Shown: piece after piece, positions 26,285-33,998 of the stretch | Layout: the number at the start of each line of letters is the position of its first letter | Position numbering within the stretch: position 1 is the first letter of the stretch | Source of the DNA: Rhodococcoides kyotonense | GTDB taxonomy: Bacteria; Actinomycetota; Actinomycetes; Mycobacteriales; Mycobacteriaceae | NCBI RefSeq assembly: GCF_900188125.1 | Contig: NZ_FZOW01000008.1 | Coordinates: 1 to 64,000 of the forward strand | Length of the DNA: 64,000 bases | Direction: 5' to 3' | Program-made: the position numbers and the translations under genes | The notes under the pieces: generated by a model | Seen by the model: the letters and a program-made list of their open reading frames with translations, nothing else | Databases searched by the model: none | What the model was told of the DNA's origin: nothing

Positions 26285-26758
26285 ATGGGTCGTACTGAAC
26301 GCGGTTCTCACGTAGGTCGTGTGGTGACCGCCGGGCTTGTCGGAGTACTCATCGGCGTGTCCCCGGTGTTGATCGTCGTGGTTCGAACGTTCGTCGGCCT
26401 GGCTCCCGACGTGTCGGTCGCAGTGTCCTACGAGACCTTGATCGCAACGTATCTGGCCAGCGCTGGCCTCGCATACTGCGCCGCGGTAGCGGCCATCTAC
26501 GGGGTATTGAGGGTCAGTAGAGACGAGTTCATCCGCCGCACAATGATATTCGTAGCTGCATTACTGCCGCTCGGCACCGTGGCCGCCACCGGAGCAGGCG
26601 TCGAGACAGCTCGGTTGCTCGGTTACACCACGACGGCGTCGACGACAGTGGCCGTCGTGCTGACAGTTGTTGCCGTGCTCACGGCGACATTCGCCGGTGC
26701 ACGCGGCTGGGCCCTGCGACCCGCGCGTCTTCGTGTGGAATCCTGGTCCGGTGAGTAG
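26285..26758 (+). CDS. four-helix membrane protein, hypothetical
   Basis: A 157-residue protein with four hydrophobic helices (GLVGVLIGVSPVLIVVV, YLASAGLAYCAAVAAIYG, FVAALLPLGTVAATGAGV, TVAVVLTVVAVLTATFAGA). ATG 26285 is preferred over the ATG at 26267 that would overlap the divergent region. Its last codons overlap the GTG start of the following gene, so the two are probably coupled. No family recognised. Confidence 0.6.
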   Translation: MGRTERGSHVGRVVTAGLVGVLIGVSPVLIVVVRTFVGLAPDVSVAVSYETLIATYLASAGLAYCAAVAAIYGVLRVSRDEFIRRTMIFVAALLPLGTVAATGAGVETARLLGYTTTASTTVAVVLTVVAVLTATFAGARGWALRPARLRVESWSGE

Positions 26759-27152
26759 GCAATGGATCGGGACAGTTGCGGTGGCGTCGGCGTTCGGTGG
26801 CCTTCTGGGTCTGGTCGCGGCCGGGGTATGGGCCGTCGACCAACCGGAGATCGACGGTCCGCAGTACTACCTGTCCGAGTCCGAAGGTGATGTGATCGAA
26901 CCGTTTTCAGGGTTTCAGAGTGCACCCGACGATCCCACGTTCACCGGCGCAGGCTTCTGGGACTTCGCCCCAGTGGCAGACAACAATCTCCCCGTGTCGC
27001 TGTGGTTGGCACTACCGATCTCGACCGCTGTCGTCGGCGCAGCTGTCGGCGCGGGCGCGTCGGCTGTGGGTGTGCGCGTCACCCGCAGCCGACGGCCTCA
27101 CGACGAGGTCTTCACCGACCAGGGGCGCCAATGCCCGCCGGACGGCGGCTGA
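26751..27152 (+). CDS. membrane protein, hypothetical
   Basis: A 133-residue protein starting at GTG 26751, which overlaps the end of the previous gene by 8 bp. One helix lies near the N-terminus (GTVAVASAFGGLLGLVAAGVWAV) and a second near residue 85-110 (LALPISTAVVGAAVGAGASAVGV), with an acidic loop between them. It may form a complex with the upstream four-helix protein. Its 3' end overlaps the convergent DUF6226-like gene by 55 bp. Confidence 0.55.
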   Translation: MSRQWIGTVAVASAFGGLLGLVAAGVWAVDQPEIDGPQYYLSESEGDVIEPFSGFQSAPDDPTFTGAGFWDFAPVADNNLPVSLWLALPISTAVVGAAVGAGASAVGVRVTRSRRPHDEVFTDQGRQCPPDGG

Positions 27153-27637
27153 ACGGCTTTGCTCCGCAACGCTGCTGCGCGTTGACGGGACAAGGGCCGC
27201 TTGCCGCTCCTACTCCAGTCGGCACCCTTCCAGGTGTGTTCCAAGATCCGCCGCCCTGTAATACGTTCGAACAGTTGACCTTCCACTACGGCCGTGCAGT
27301 ACTCGTGCAATACCTGCACGGCGTCGTCGGCATCCTCGTCGCACGCGTCACAGCCACAGGCCGGCAGCGCGATCTGTTGCCACGCACCAGCAGCGACGTA
27401 TACACCTGGAAACGATGTGACGGTTATAGTCAGCGGCGCTTGATCCGGTTGCGTAGGAGTCACTTTCATCGTTCGCAATTCTCGATCAGTTGCTCCAGGT
27501 CCGAGGGTGACGGTGACGTCGAACCTCCGCTGCAGGTCAGCAATAAGCTCCTCGGCTGCAGGGACCAGCGGCGCGAATCGCTCGGGATTCGTCACCCGTC
27601 CGTACGCTTCTTCCGGCGGATCCTCCACCACGCTCAC
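27098..27637 (-). CDS. DUF6226-like hypothetical protein
   Basis: A 179-residue soluble protein beginning EDPPEEAYGRVTNPERF, which I associate with the actinobacterial DUF6226 family. It includes a Cys-rich turn (LPACGCDACDED) that could bind a metal. The last ~45 residues overlap the convergent gene and are basic and less convincing, so the natural C-terminus may be extended by read-through of former intergenic DNA. Function unknown. Confidence 0.6.
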   Translation of the reverse strand: MSVVEDPPEEAYGRVTNPERFAPLVPAAEELIADLQRRFDVTVTLGPGATDRELRTMKVTPTQPDQAPLTITVTSFPGVYVAAGAWQQIALPACGCDACDEDADDAVQVLHEYCTAVVEGQLFERITGRRILEHTWKGADWSRSGKRPLSRQRAAALRSKAVQPPSGGHWRPWSVKTSS

Positions 27638-27721
27638 CTCACATCAGACTTCGATCACTCGGACCGGAGTCGAGTCTCAGCGATCAAGGTGACGCGGCGC
27701 AACGGAATTAATCGGCGGTTC

Positions 27722-28513
27722 TCACCGCGAACCCGGCTTTGCCTGCTTCGCCATCTTGGCGGCCTTCTCGGGCTCAGGGGTCTTGCGGTTGTCGACAGCT
27801 TCCTTCTTGGTCGCGTCGTCACCGCCGACGACGTGGTCGACCCCAGCGATCAGGGCGTCGTAACCCTGCTGCGCGACAACGGCTTTGTCGTTCTTCCAAC
27901 TGTTGTCGCCGAACTTGGTATCCCCCATGCCCGCGTTGGCATGGAAGTCACTGTCCGTCGCGCCCGGAAGCAGTGCCGTCACCGTCACTCCGGTGTCGCG
28001 CAGTTCCTCACGCAGTGATTCGGCGAACGAAAAACCGAACGCCTTCGACGGCCCGTACACCGTTTCATACGGCGTCGGAGTTGTCGCCGACACCGACGAC
28101 ACGATCAACAGCTTTCCACGCCCGTTCGAAACCATATGCTGCACAACCCTCTTCGCCATGTGAACGGTGCCGGTGACGTTGATGGCGATAAGCCTCAGCT
28201 CGTCATCGAGATCGTTGTCCACGAACGCTCCACCGTGTCCGATCCCGACATTCAACGCAGCTGCCTCCACCGGCCGACCGAGGTCGTCGACAAAGGTCCA
28301 GAAGCCCTCCACGCCGTCGTACGTAGCGGCGTCCGCGCGGTGGGGGTACGCGTCGACCCCCAGTTCACGCAGCGCATCGGCCGACTCGAAGACGCGTTCG
28401 CTTTGGCCGGATATCGCGACGTCGTAGCCGTTCCGAGCGAACTGTTTCGCGAGCTCGAATCCGATACCGGAGGATCCGCCGGTAACCAGAGCAAGCGGAC
28501 GAGCGTCGGGCAT
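27722..28513 (-). CDS. SDR-family oxidoreductase
   Basis: A 263-residue short-chain dehydrogenase with the cofactor motif TGGSSGIG near residue 11, the NAG-equivalent LNVGIGHGG, and the Ser/Tyr/Lys set in VSSVSATTPTPYETVYGPSKAF. The N-[AV]-G motif is altered (NVG), but the catalytic YxxxK (YGPSK) is intact. The C-terminal 40 residues are Lys/Glu rich and unusually charged. Substrate unknown. It ends upstream of nothing obvious and is separated from the LysR gene by 119 bp containing a dispersed repeat. Confidence 0.85.
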   Translation of the reverse strand: MPDARPLALVTGGSSGIGFELAKQFARNGYDVAISGQSERVFESADALRELGVDAYPHRADAATYDGVEGFWTFVDDLGRPVEAAALNVGIGHGGAFVDNDLDDELRLIAINVTGTVHMAKRVVQHMVSNGRGKLLIVSSVSATTPTPYETVYGPSKAFGFSFAESLREELRDTGVTVTALLPGATDSDFHANAGMGDTKFGDNSWKNDKAVVAQQGYDALIAGVDHVVGGDDATKKEAVDNRKTPEPEKAAKMAKQAKPGSR

Positions 28514-28598
28514 GATGTGGTCCTTTCTCGGGGTTCACTCATCCGCATGCCCAGGTTGTCCGTCGAATAACCAGCCTCCCGGGGAGCGAATGACGCAT

Positions 28599-28637
28599 CC
28601 GGTCACTCAGAGTGTGCGAAGGCGGCATTCGGTCACC
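28599..28637 (-). repeat. dispersed 39-bp element, copy B, containing the stop codon of the LysR gene
   Basis: Read on the minus strand it starts GGTGACCGAATG and ends CACTCTGAGTGACCGG. It matches copy A (12734-12772, plus strand) at 33 of 39 positions. The TGA of GGTGACC (28635-28633) is the stop codon of the LysR-type gene, exactly as in copy A. Confidence 0.55.
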
Positions 28638-29565
28638 GGGGGAGGTTGGAACCCACGATGCGGTCCGCCGCCCCACGCAACGCGCTGGAAATCGCATACA
28701 TCGCCGGTGTGTACTGCCGTCGGGCGAGGGAGGCGATGTAGATGACACGCGTCGGGACCCGGTCTGCTGCGCGGAACGCGAGAGGACGCACGTCGGGCCG
28801 GTGGTGCACCACCGCAAGTCCCGGGACCATCGCGATGCCGACGCCGGCGGCAACCATCGCCTCGATCTCCTGATAGTCGTGCGCCTCGTACACCACCTCG
28901 GGCTCGAAACCGACTGCCCTGCAACTACGAAAGAGTACTTCCGCCGCAGGATGGTCGTTGCTTCGAATGATCCACCGCGACCCCTTCAGGTCGGGGAGCG
29001 CCATCTCGTGGGACGCACGGTCGTCGTCGACGGGGAGCAGCAGCTTGGTCTCGTCCTCCATCAGCGATTCCAACGACAACGACCTCTCGGCCTCCTCGGT
29101 CCACGCGTAGCTCCACAGCAACGCCAGATCGACCTCGCTCGAATGCAGCATGTCGAGCAATTGGGGGCGTACCGCTGACCGGACGCGCACGTCGACACCC
29201 GGCCATCGTGCGTGATACTCCTTCAACGCATCCGACAACAGCGACGCACTGACCGTCGGGAACGAACCGAGCCGCACCGCTCCGCGTTCCAACCCGCGGA
29301 TCGCTTCGAGATCACCACTGGCGGCGCGCATCTCGCGTCGGAACAATCTCGCTCGGCTGGTGAGAATCTCCCCGGCCTCCGTCAGCTGGACGCCGCGGGG
29401 CAAACGCGTCAGGACAGGCTGTTTGATGCTGTTCTCCAACTTGGCAATTCGTTGCGATGCGGCCGACGCGGTCATGTTCGCGCGCTCGGCACCCGCAGTC
29501 AGCGACCCGGCTTCGGCGATGTCGAGAAGCAGGAACAGCGTCACGACGTCGAACGATTGCTGCAT
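28633..29565 (-). CDS. LysR-family transcriptional regulator
   Basis: A 310-residue LysR protein. The N-terminal winged helix reads DVVTLFLLLDIAEAGSLTAGAE, MTASAASQRIAKLE and QLTEAGEIL; the C-terminal effector domain runs from about residue 92. It is divergent from the MatC-type carrier gene, and an inverted repeat lies between them, so it most likely activates the carrier and PrpF-like isomerase in response to a carboxylate. Its stop codon lies inside a dispersed repeat. Confidence 0.88.
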   Translation of the reverse strand: MQQSFDVVTLFLLLDIAEAGSLTAGAERANMTASAASQRIAKLENSIKQPVLTRLPRGVQLTEAGEILTSRARLFRREMRAASGDLEAIRGLERGAVRLGSFPTVSASLLSDALKEYHARWPGVDVRVRSAVRPQLLDMLHSSEVDLALLWSYAWTEEAERSLSLESLMEDETKLLLPVDDDRASHEMALPDLKGSRWIIRSNDHPAAEVLFRSCRAVGFEPEVVYEAHDYQEIEAMVAAGVGIAMVPGLAVVHHRPDVRPLAFRAADRVPTRVIYIASLARRQYTPAMYAISSALRGAADRIVGSNLPR

Positions 29566-29615
29566 TCTCGATGCCTGCCTTCAGTTGAGCTAAACAGAGT
29601 GGTAGCAAAACCGTA

Positions 29616-29655
29616 TTGTCCTGAATCCAAGCGGTCAATAGTGTGACTTGGACAA
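29616..29655. promoter_or_regulatory. LysR binding-site candidate
   Basis: Nested inverted repeats: TTGTCC (29616-29621) with GGACAA (29650-29655), and TCCAAG (29626-29631) with CTTGGA (29647-29652). The region lies between the LysR start (29565) and the carrier start (29708), as expected for a LysR-controlled divergent promoter. Confidence 0.4.
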
Positions 29656-29707
29656 CGTTTCAGCGCTGAATGGAACCGAGCACTACTCCAGCCACCGAAA
29701 GACCCTC

Positions 29708-31066
29708 ATGACCTCCATCGAGATACTCCCGCTCATCGCGCTCGTCGCGATGTTCGTGATCGCCACGTTCTTCCCCATCAACATCGGCATTCTTGGCTTC
29801 ATCGGCGCGTTCGCCGTCGGGTACTTCGCACTCGGCTACGACGACAAGGAAATCCTCGAGGCATTCCCGAGTTCGATCGTCCTCACCATCGTCGGCGTCA
29901 CCTATTTCTTCGGCATGGCGAAACGCAACGGAACCATCGACCTGCTGGTCAACTCGTGCATACGCGCCGTGCATGGCCGCGTCACCGTCGTACCGTGGGT
30001 CTTCTTCTTCGTCGCCTCGGTGCTCACCGCTCTCGGCACCTTCAGCCCAGCCGCAGTTGCTCTGATCACCCCGGCAGCCATGGCGTTCGCCGCGCGCACT
30101 CGGATGAGCCCGCTGGTCATGGGCATCATGACGATCAACGGTGCACACGCAGGCGCTTTCTCGCCGATCAGCGTGTCCGGTGTCCTGGTTCGCGACATCG
30201 TCGAAAACAACGGGCTCAGCATCGACCCGTGGACGCTGTTCTTCGCCAGTTACGGCATCAACCTGCTGTTGTCGGTGCTGACCGTCGTCGGATATGCAGC
30301 TCTGTCGCGCATGCGCGGTCTCGAGTACACCGCGACCGGAACGACCAAGCCCCTCCCGACGACGGGTTCACGCGACGACTCCCCATCCCTGCCGTCGGGT
30401 GGCAGTGGCGGCACCCAGGTGCTGGCAAGACCCACGACGACAACCCTGGTCGACGCACCCGCACCGGTCACCCGTGTTCAGAAGCTCACGCTGTTCCTGA
30501 CCGCAACCTTGCTCGTCCTGGTTCTCGTGTTCCACCTGCCGATCAGTTTCATCGCCATCGCGGCAGGCGCCGTCCTCGCGTTCACCGACCTGAAGAAGCA
30601 GAGCGAGGCCATCGCAGGTATCAGCTGGTCGACGGTTCTCCTCGTCGCCGGCATGGTCACCTACATCTCGATTCTCGAAGAGGTGGGGACTATCGACACG
30701 CTCGCCCACTTCGCGATCACGCTCGGCGCTCCGATGCTGGTGGCGCTCGTTCTCTGCTACGTCATCGGCGTGACATCCGCATTCGCGTCGTCGACAGCAT
30801 TGCTCGCCGCGGTCATCCCGCTGGCCATGCCTCTGCTGGGCACAGGAGCCCTGCCGGTAGTGGGCGTCGTCGCCGCTCTCGCGATCTCGGCGACCGTCGT
30901 CGACGTCTCCCCGTTCTCGACCAACGGTGCGCTCGTTCTGGCCAATGCCCAGAACATCGAACGTCCCCGGTTCTACCGGCAACTTCTGGTTAACGCGGGC
31001 GTCGTCGTCGCAGTCGCTCCGGCGCTGTGCTGGCTCGTACTGGTCATCGCACCCAGCCTGGTTTAA
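29708..31066 (+). CDS. MatC-like/SLC13-type carboxylate carrier
   Basis: A 452-residue transporter with about 11-12 helices. The N-terminal half matches the dicarboxylate-carrier MatC N-terminus (ATFFPINIGILGFIGAFAVG, TYFFGMAKRNGTIDLLV), and a hydrophilic Thr/Ser/Gly-rich loop at ~210-260 separates the two halves. The motif SPFSTNGALVLANAQ near the C-terminus is typical of the ion-transporter superfamily. It probably imports malonate, succinate or tricarballylate-like acids. ATG 29708 is used; the frame begins at 29648. It lies just upstream of the PrpF-like gene in one operon. Confidence 0.8.
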   Translation: MTSIEILPLIALVAMFVIATFFPINIGILGFIGAFAVGYFALGYDDKEILEAFPSSIVLTIVGVTYFFGMAKRNGTIDLLVNSCIRAVHGRVTVVPWVFFFVASVLTALGTFSPAAVALITPAAMAFAARTRMSPLVMGIMTINGAHAGAFSPISVSGVLVRDIVENNGLSIDPWTLFFASYGINLLLSVLTVVGYAALSRMRGLEYTATGTTKPLPTTGSRDDSPSLPSGGSGGTQVLARPTTTTLVDAPAPVTRVQKLTLFLTATLLVLVLVFHLPISFIAIAAGAVLAFTDLKKQSEAIAGISWSTVLLVAGMVTYISILEEVGTIDTLAHFAITLGAPMLVALVLCYVIGVTSAFASSTALLAAVIPLAMPLLGTGALPVVGVVAALAISATVVDVSPFSTNGALVLANAQNIERPRFYRQLLVNAGVVVAVAPALCWLVLVIAPSLV

Positions 31067-31160
31067 GCATCCCTGAACGGCTCGAACATATTTCGTAATT
31101 GTGCTTTACCCCTGGCCCACGCAGGCTGGAGTGCACCGAGATCGACGAAAGGCACAACAG

Positions 31161-32270
31161 ATGTTCACCCTACGAGGCACCTGGATGCGCGGCGGTACCA
31201 GCAAGTGCTGGCTGTTCAATGCCGTCGACATCGACCCGTACATCGCCGACGCCGGCGGCCTCGACAACATCCTCACGGCCGCGTTCGGATCCGGAGATCC
31301 CCGCCAGCTCGACGGCGTGGGCGGCGGAAGCTCGACGACATCCAAAGCCGCGATCGTCCGGCGGTCGAGCGCCGCGGGCATCGACGTCGACTACCTGTTC
31401 GCGCAGGTGGCGATCGACAGCCGCACCGTCGAGTGGGGTAGCAACTGCGGTAACTGCGCGACGGCCATCGGCCTGTACGCACTGCAAGCAGGGCTGGTAG
31501 CCGTCGACGACGCGGTCACGGTCGTGCGAATGCGCAATCAGAACACCGGGGCAGTGTTGTCCGCTGAAATCGCCACCCCCGGTGGTCACGTCCCCACCGA
31601 AGGCGACGCCACGGTCCCCGGAACCACCGCGCTGGGGGTTCCCGTGGGACTGACGTTCACAGATCTTCACGCCGACAGAGTGACCTTGCTGCCCACGGGT
31701 GAAGCTCTGGACGAGATTACGTTGCGCGACAAAACCTTTCGCGGGACCTTCGTCAATGCTGGAGCGCCCGCCGCACTGTTCGACGCATCGGACCTGGGGC
31801 TCGGTGGCGCAGAAGACATCGCTGATCATCTGCACACCCTCGTCGCGCTACGGCGTCAGGCAGCTCTGCGCATGGGTCTGAGCCGACCGGAGGATCCGAT
31901 CACACATGCGATTCCGAAGGTCGGGATCGTCGGCCCGCCAACGGATTACCGCACCACTGCCGGTACCGACGTGGATGCTGCCGACTACGACATCTCGGTC
32001 CGCATGATGTCGATGATGGCTCCGCACCCGGCGATCGGACTGACGTCGGCGGTGGCGGTCGCAGCGGCTGCGACGGTGTCTGGCGGCGTCGTCGCGTCGA
32101 ACGCCCGAATCGGGTGGCCCGGCTCGCTCCGAATCGGCACGGCTGCAGGCATTCTCGACGTCGACCTCGCACTCGATCCCAACGGGATCCTCCAGTCGGT
32201 GACACTGCACCGCGCGGTGCGTCGGATCGCGACGGCGGAGTTGTTCGTGGCAGTGCCCGTTCTCACGTAA
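31161..32270 (+). CDS. PrpF-family isomerase (aconitate/oxalomesaconate-type)
   Basis: A 369-residue protein with the diaminopimelate-epimerase-like PrpF fold: the opening TWMRGGTSKCWLF, the GVGGGSSTTSKAAIV loop, WGSNCGNCATAIG with its conserved Cys, and a late MMSMMAPHPAIGLT motif. PrpF proteins isomerise cis/trans-aconitate, methylaconitate, methylitaconate or oxalomesaconate. Together with the MatC-like carrier and the LysR regulator this suggests catabolism of an unsaturated or aromatic-derived tricarboxylate. A strong hairpin terminator follows. Confidence 0.88.
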   Translation: MFTLRGTWMRGGTSKCWLFNAVDIDPYIADAGGLDNILTAAFGSGDPRQLDGVGGGSSTTSKAAIVRRSSAAGIDVDYLFAQVAIDSRTVEWGSNCGNCATAIGLYALQAGLVAVDDAVTVVRMRNQNTGAVLSAEIATPGGHVPTEGDATVPGTTALGVPVGLTFTDLHADRVTLLPTGEALDEITLRDKTFRGTFVNAGAPAALFDASDLGLGGAEDIADHLHTLVALRRQAALRMGLSRPEDPITHAIPKVGIVGPPTDYRTTAGTDVDAADYDISVRMMSMMAPHPAIGLTSAVAVAAAATVSGGVVASNARIGWPGSLRIGTAAGILDVDLALDPNGILQSVTLHRAVRRIATAELFVAVPVLT

Positions 32271-32282
32271 GCCCGGTCGGGG

Positions 32283-32319
32283 CCGGGCGGTGAAACCGAG
32301 GTTTGATCGCACCGCCCGG
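32283..32319 (+). terminator. terminator hairpin after the PrpF-like gene
   Basis: CCGGGCGGTG (32283-32292) pairs with CACCGCCCGG (32310-32319); an inner stem AAACC-GA-GGTTT (32293-32304) stacks on it. It lies 13 bp after the stop codon and 38 bp before the antiporter start. Confidence 0.6.
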
Positions 32320-32356
32320 TGGAACCCACCTTCGTGTACTCATCCTGTGACACCTC

Positions 32357-33961
32357 ATGTTGAGCGGGCTCGGCCTGGTTCTCGCTGCCGTTGCGCTGAT
32401 CGTCGCCGCCCAGGTGTTGTCGAAGAAGACCACCGTTCCCGCCGCAGCATTGTTGACGCTGGCGGGTCTCGGAGTATCCGCGACACCCTTACCCGACATC
32501 GTTCTCGACCCGGATGTCGTCTTGACGCTGGTCATTCCACCGCTGCTGTACAGCGCGGCACTCAACTCGTCGCTGGTAGCGATCCGAAAGAACGCACTGA
32601 CAATCCTGAGCCTGTCGGTCGGTCTGGTCGTTGCCACAGCGGCGGTCGTCGGAGTGGGCCTGTATCTGCTGATACCGACCGTCACGTTGGCTGCCGGTAT
32701 GGCCTTGGGCGCTGCCGTCGCGCCACCCGATCCCGTCGCAGCATTGGCCGTCGGCCGACGCGCCGGCATTCCGCCGAGGCTCGTGACCCTCATCGAGGGT
32801 GAAGGCCTGCTCAACGACGCGACCGCGCTGACGATGCTCACGGTCGCCACGACGGCTATCGCCATGTTCGACATGTCCCCCGCCGAAGCCGGTGGCTTGT
32901 TCCTTCTCGCGGCGGTGGGTGGCGTCGCCGTCGGCGCAGCAATCGCGTTCGTCATCCGACTCGTTCAGCGACTCATCGACGACCCGCTGCTGCTCAACAT
33001 CGTCTCGCTCGTGACACCGTTCGTCGCATACCTGGCAGCGGAGCACATACATGCGTCGGGGGTTCTGGCCGTCGTGGTCACCGCGCTGATCGTCGGGCAC
33101 GACACTCGCCACGCCGCGTCGAGCGCAAGCCGTCTGCAGACCGGCGCAGTGTGGCGACTGATCGACGTGCTGCTGGAGGGGTTCGTCTTTCTGTTGATCG
33201 GCGAACAGCTACCCACGGTGGTCGCCGGACTGTCCGCCTATTCGCTGTCCACAGTGGCCACCGCCGTCGGCGTGACGTTGGCAGGCGTTCTGCTGCTCCG
33301 ACCCGTGTGGCTGTTCGTCACCGAGCGTGTTCCGCGTCGAAAGAATCGCGCCGCCGCCGACGTTCCGCGCCTGCCCGGTTCCGAGATCACAGTCATGAGT
33401 TGGGCAGGAACGCGCGGAGTCATCACCGTCGCAGCGGCATTCTCACTGCCCCTGACCCTCGACTCCGGTGAACCGTTCGTGGCCCGAGACCTGTTGCTGT
33501 TCTGCGCTTTCCTCGTCGTACTCGTGACCGTGGTAGGTCAGGGAACTACCTTCTCGCCCCTTGTCCGCCGCTTGAAGGTTCGCGCAGACGACGCGGCCAC
33601 CTCGCGGGTACGTAACGAGGCCAGACAGGGTGCGGCAAAGGCTGCACTCGAGCAACTCGATCGGATCGCGCGCGACGAGAAGCTGAAGCCAGAGGCGGCG
33701 GCTGCTTTTCGGGAGGAGCTGGAGCATCGCATCGAGCGCTACCGCCGGCGACTCGATCATCTCGACAACGACGACGACGCGTCCCTGGTCTCACCTGCTC
33801 AGCAGGCGTCGCTCGGCACCCGCCGCCGGATCATCGCCACACAGAGGGACGAACTACTGAGATGGCGCGATGCCGGTCGGCTGCCCGACGCCGACATGCG
33901 GGTGCTCGAACATGAACTCGATCACGAGGAGCACGGGATGCACTTGCCGGGCCCGTCGTGA
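32357..33961 (+). CDS. CPA1-family Na+/H+ antiporter
   Basis: A 534-residue protein with about 12 N-terminal helices and a cytosolic C-terminal tail of ~130 residues rich in Arg, Glu and Asp. Family motifs: APPDPVAALAV (ion-binding region), EGEGLLNDATALTML with the essential acidic residue, and SWAGTRGVITVAAAFSLP. It exchanges protons for Na+ or K+ across the membrane for pH and salt homeostasis. Its stop codon TGA (33959-33961) lies inside a dispersed palindromic repeat. Confidence 0.9.
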   Translation: MLSGLGLVLAAVALIVAAQVLSKKTTVPAAALLTLAGLGVSATPLPDIVLDPDVVLTLVIPPLLYSAALNSSLVAIRKNALTILSLSVGLVVATAAVVGVGLYLLIPTVTLAAGMALGAAVAPPDPVAALAVGRRAGIPPRLVTLIEGEGLLNDATALTMLTVATTAIAMFDMSPAEAGGLFLLAAVGGVAVGAAIAFVIRLVQRLIDDPLLLNIVSLVTPFVAYLAAEHIHASGVLAVVVTALIVGHDTRHAASSASRLQTGAVWRLIDVLLEGFVFLLIGEQLPTVVAGLSAYSLSTVATAVGVTLAGVLLLRPVWLFVTERVPRRKNRAAADVPRLPGSEITVMSWAGTRGVITVAAAFSLPLTLDSGEPFVARDLLLFCAFLVVLVTVVGQGTTFSPLVRRLKVRADDAATSRVRNEARQGAAKAALEQLDRIARDEKLKPEAAAAFREELEHRIERYRRRLDHLDNDDDASLVSPAQQASLGTRRRIIATQRDELLRWRDAGRLPDADMRVLEHELDHEEHGMHLPGPS

Positions 33962-33998
33962 GTGAAAATGTGTAGAGGGCTATACATTTTCACTCACG
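33957..33998. repeat. dispersed 40-bp palindrome, copy 1, between convergent genes
   Basis: GTGAGTGAAAATGTGTA (33958-33974), loop GAGGGC, then TATACATTTTCACTCAC (33981-33997); C33957 and G33998 extend the pairing. The arms differ at one base. It is 38 of 40 identical to the copy at 46201-46240. It sits between the stop of the antiporter and the stop of the leftward monooxygenase (33990), overlapping both ends, and could act as a two-way terminator. Confidence 0.65.
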
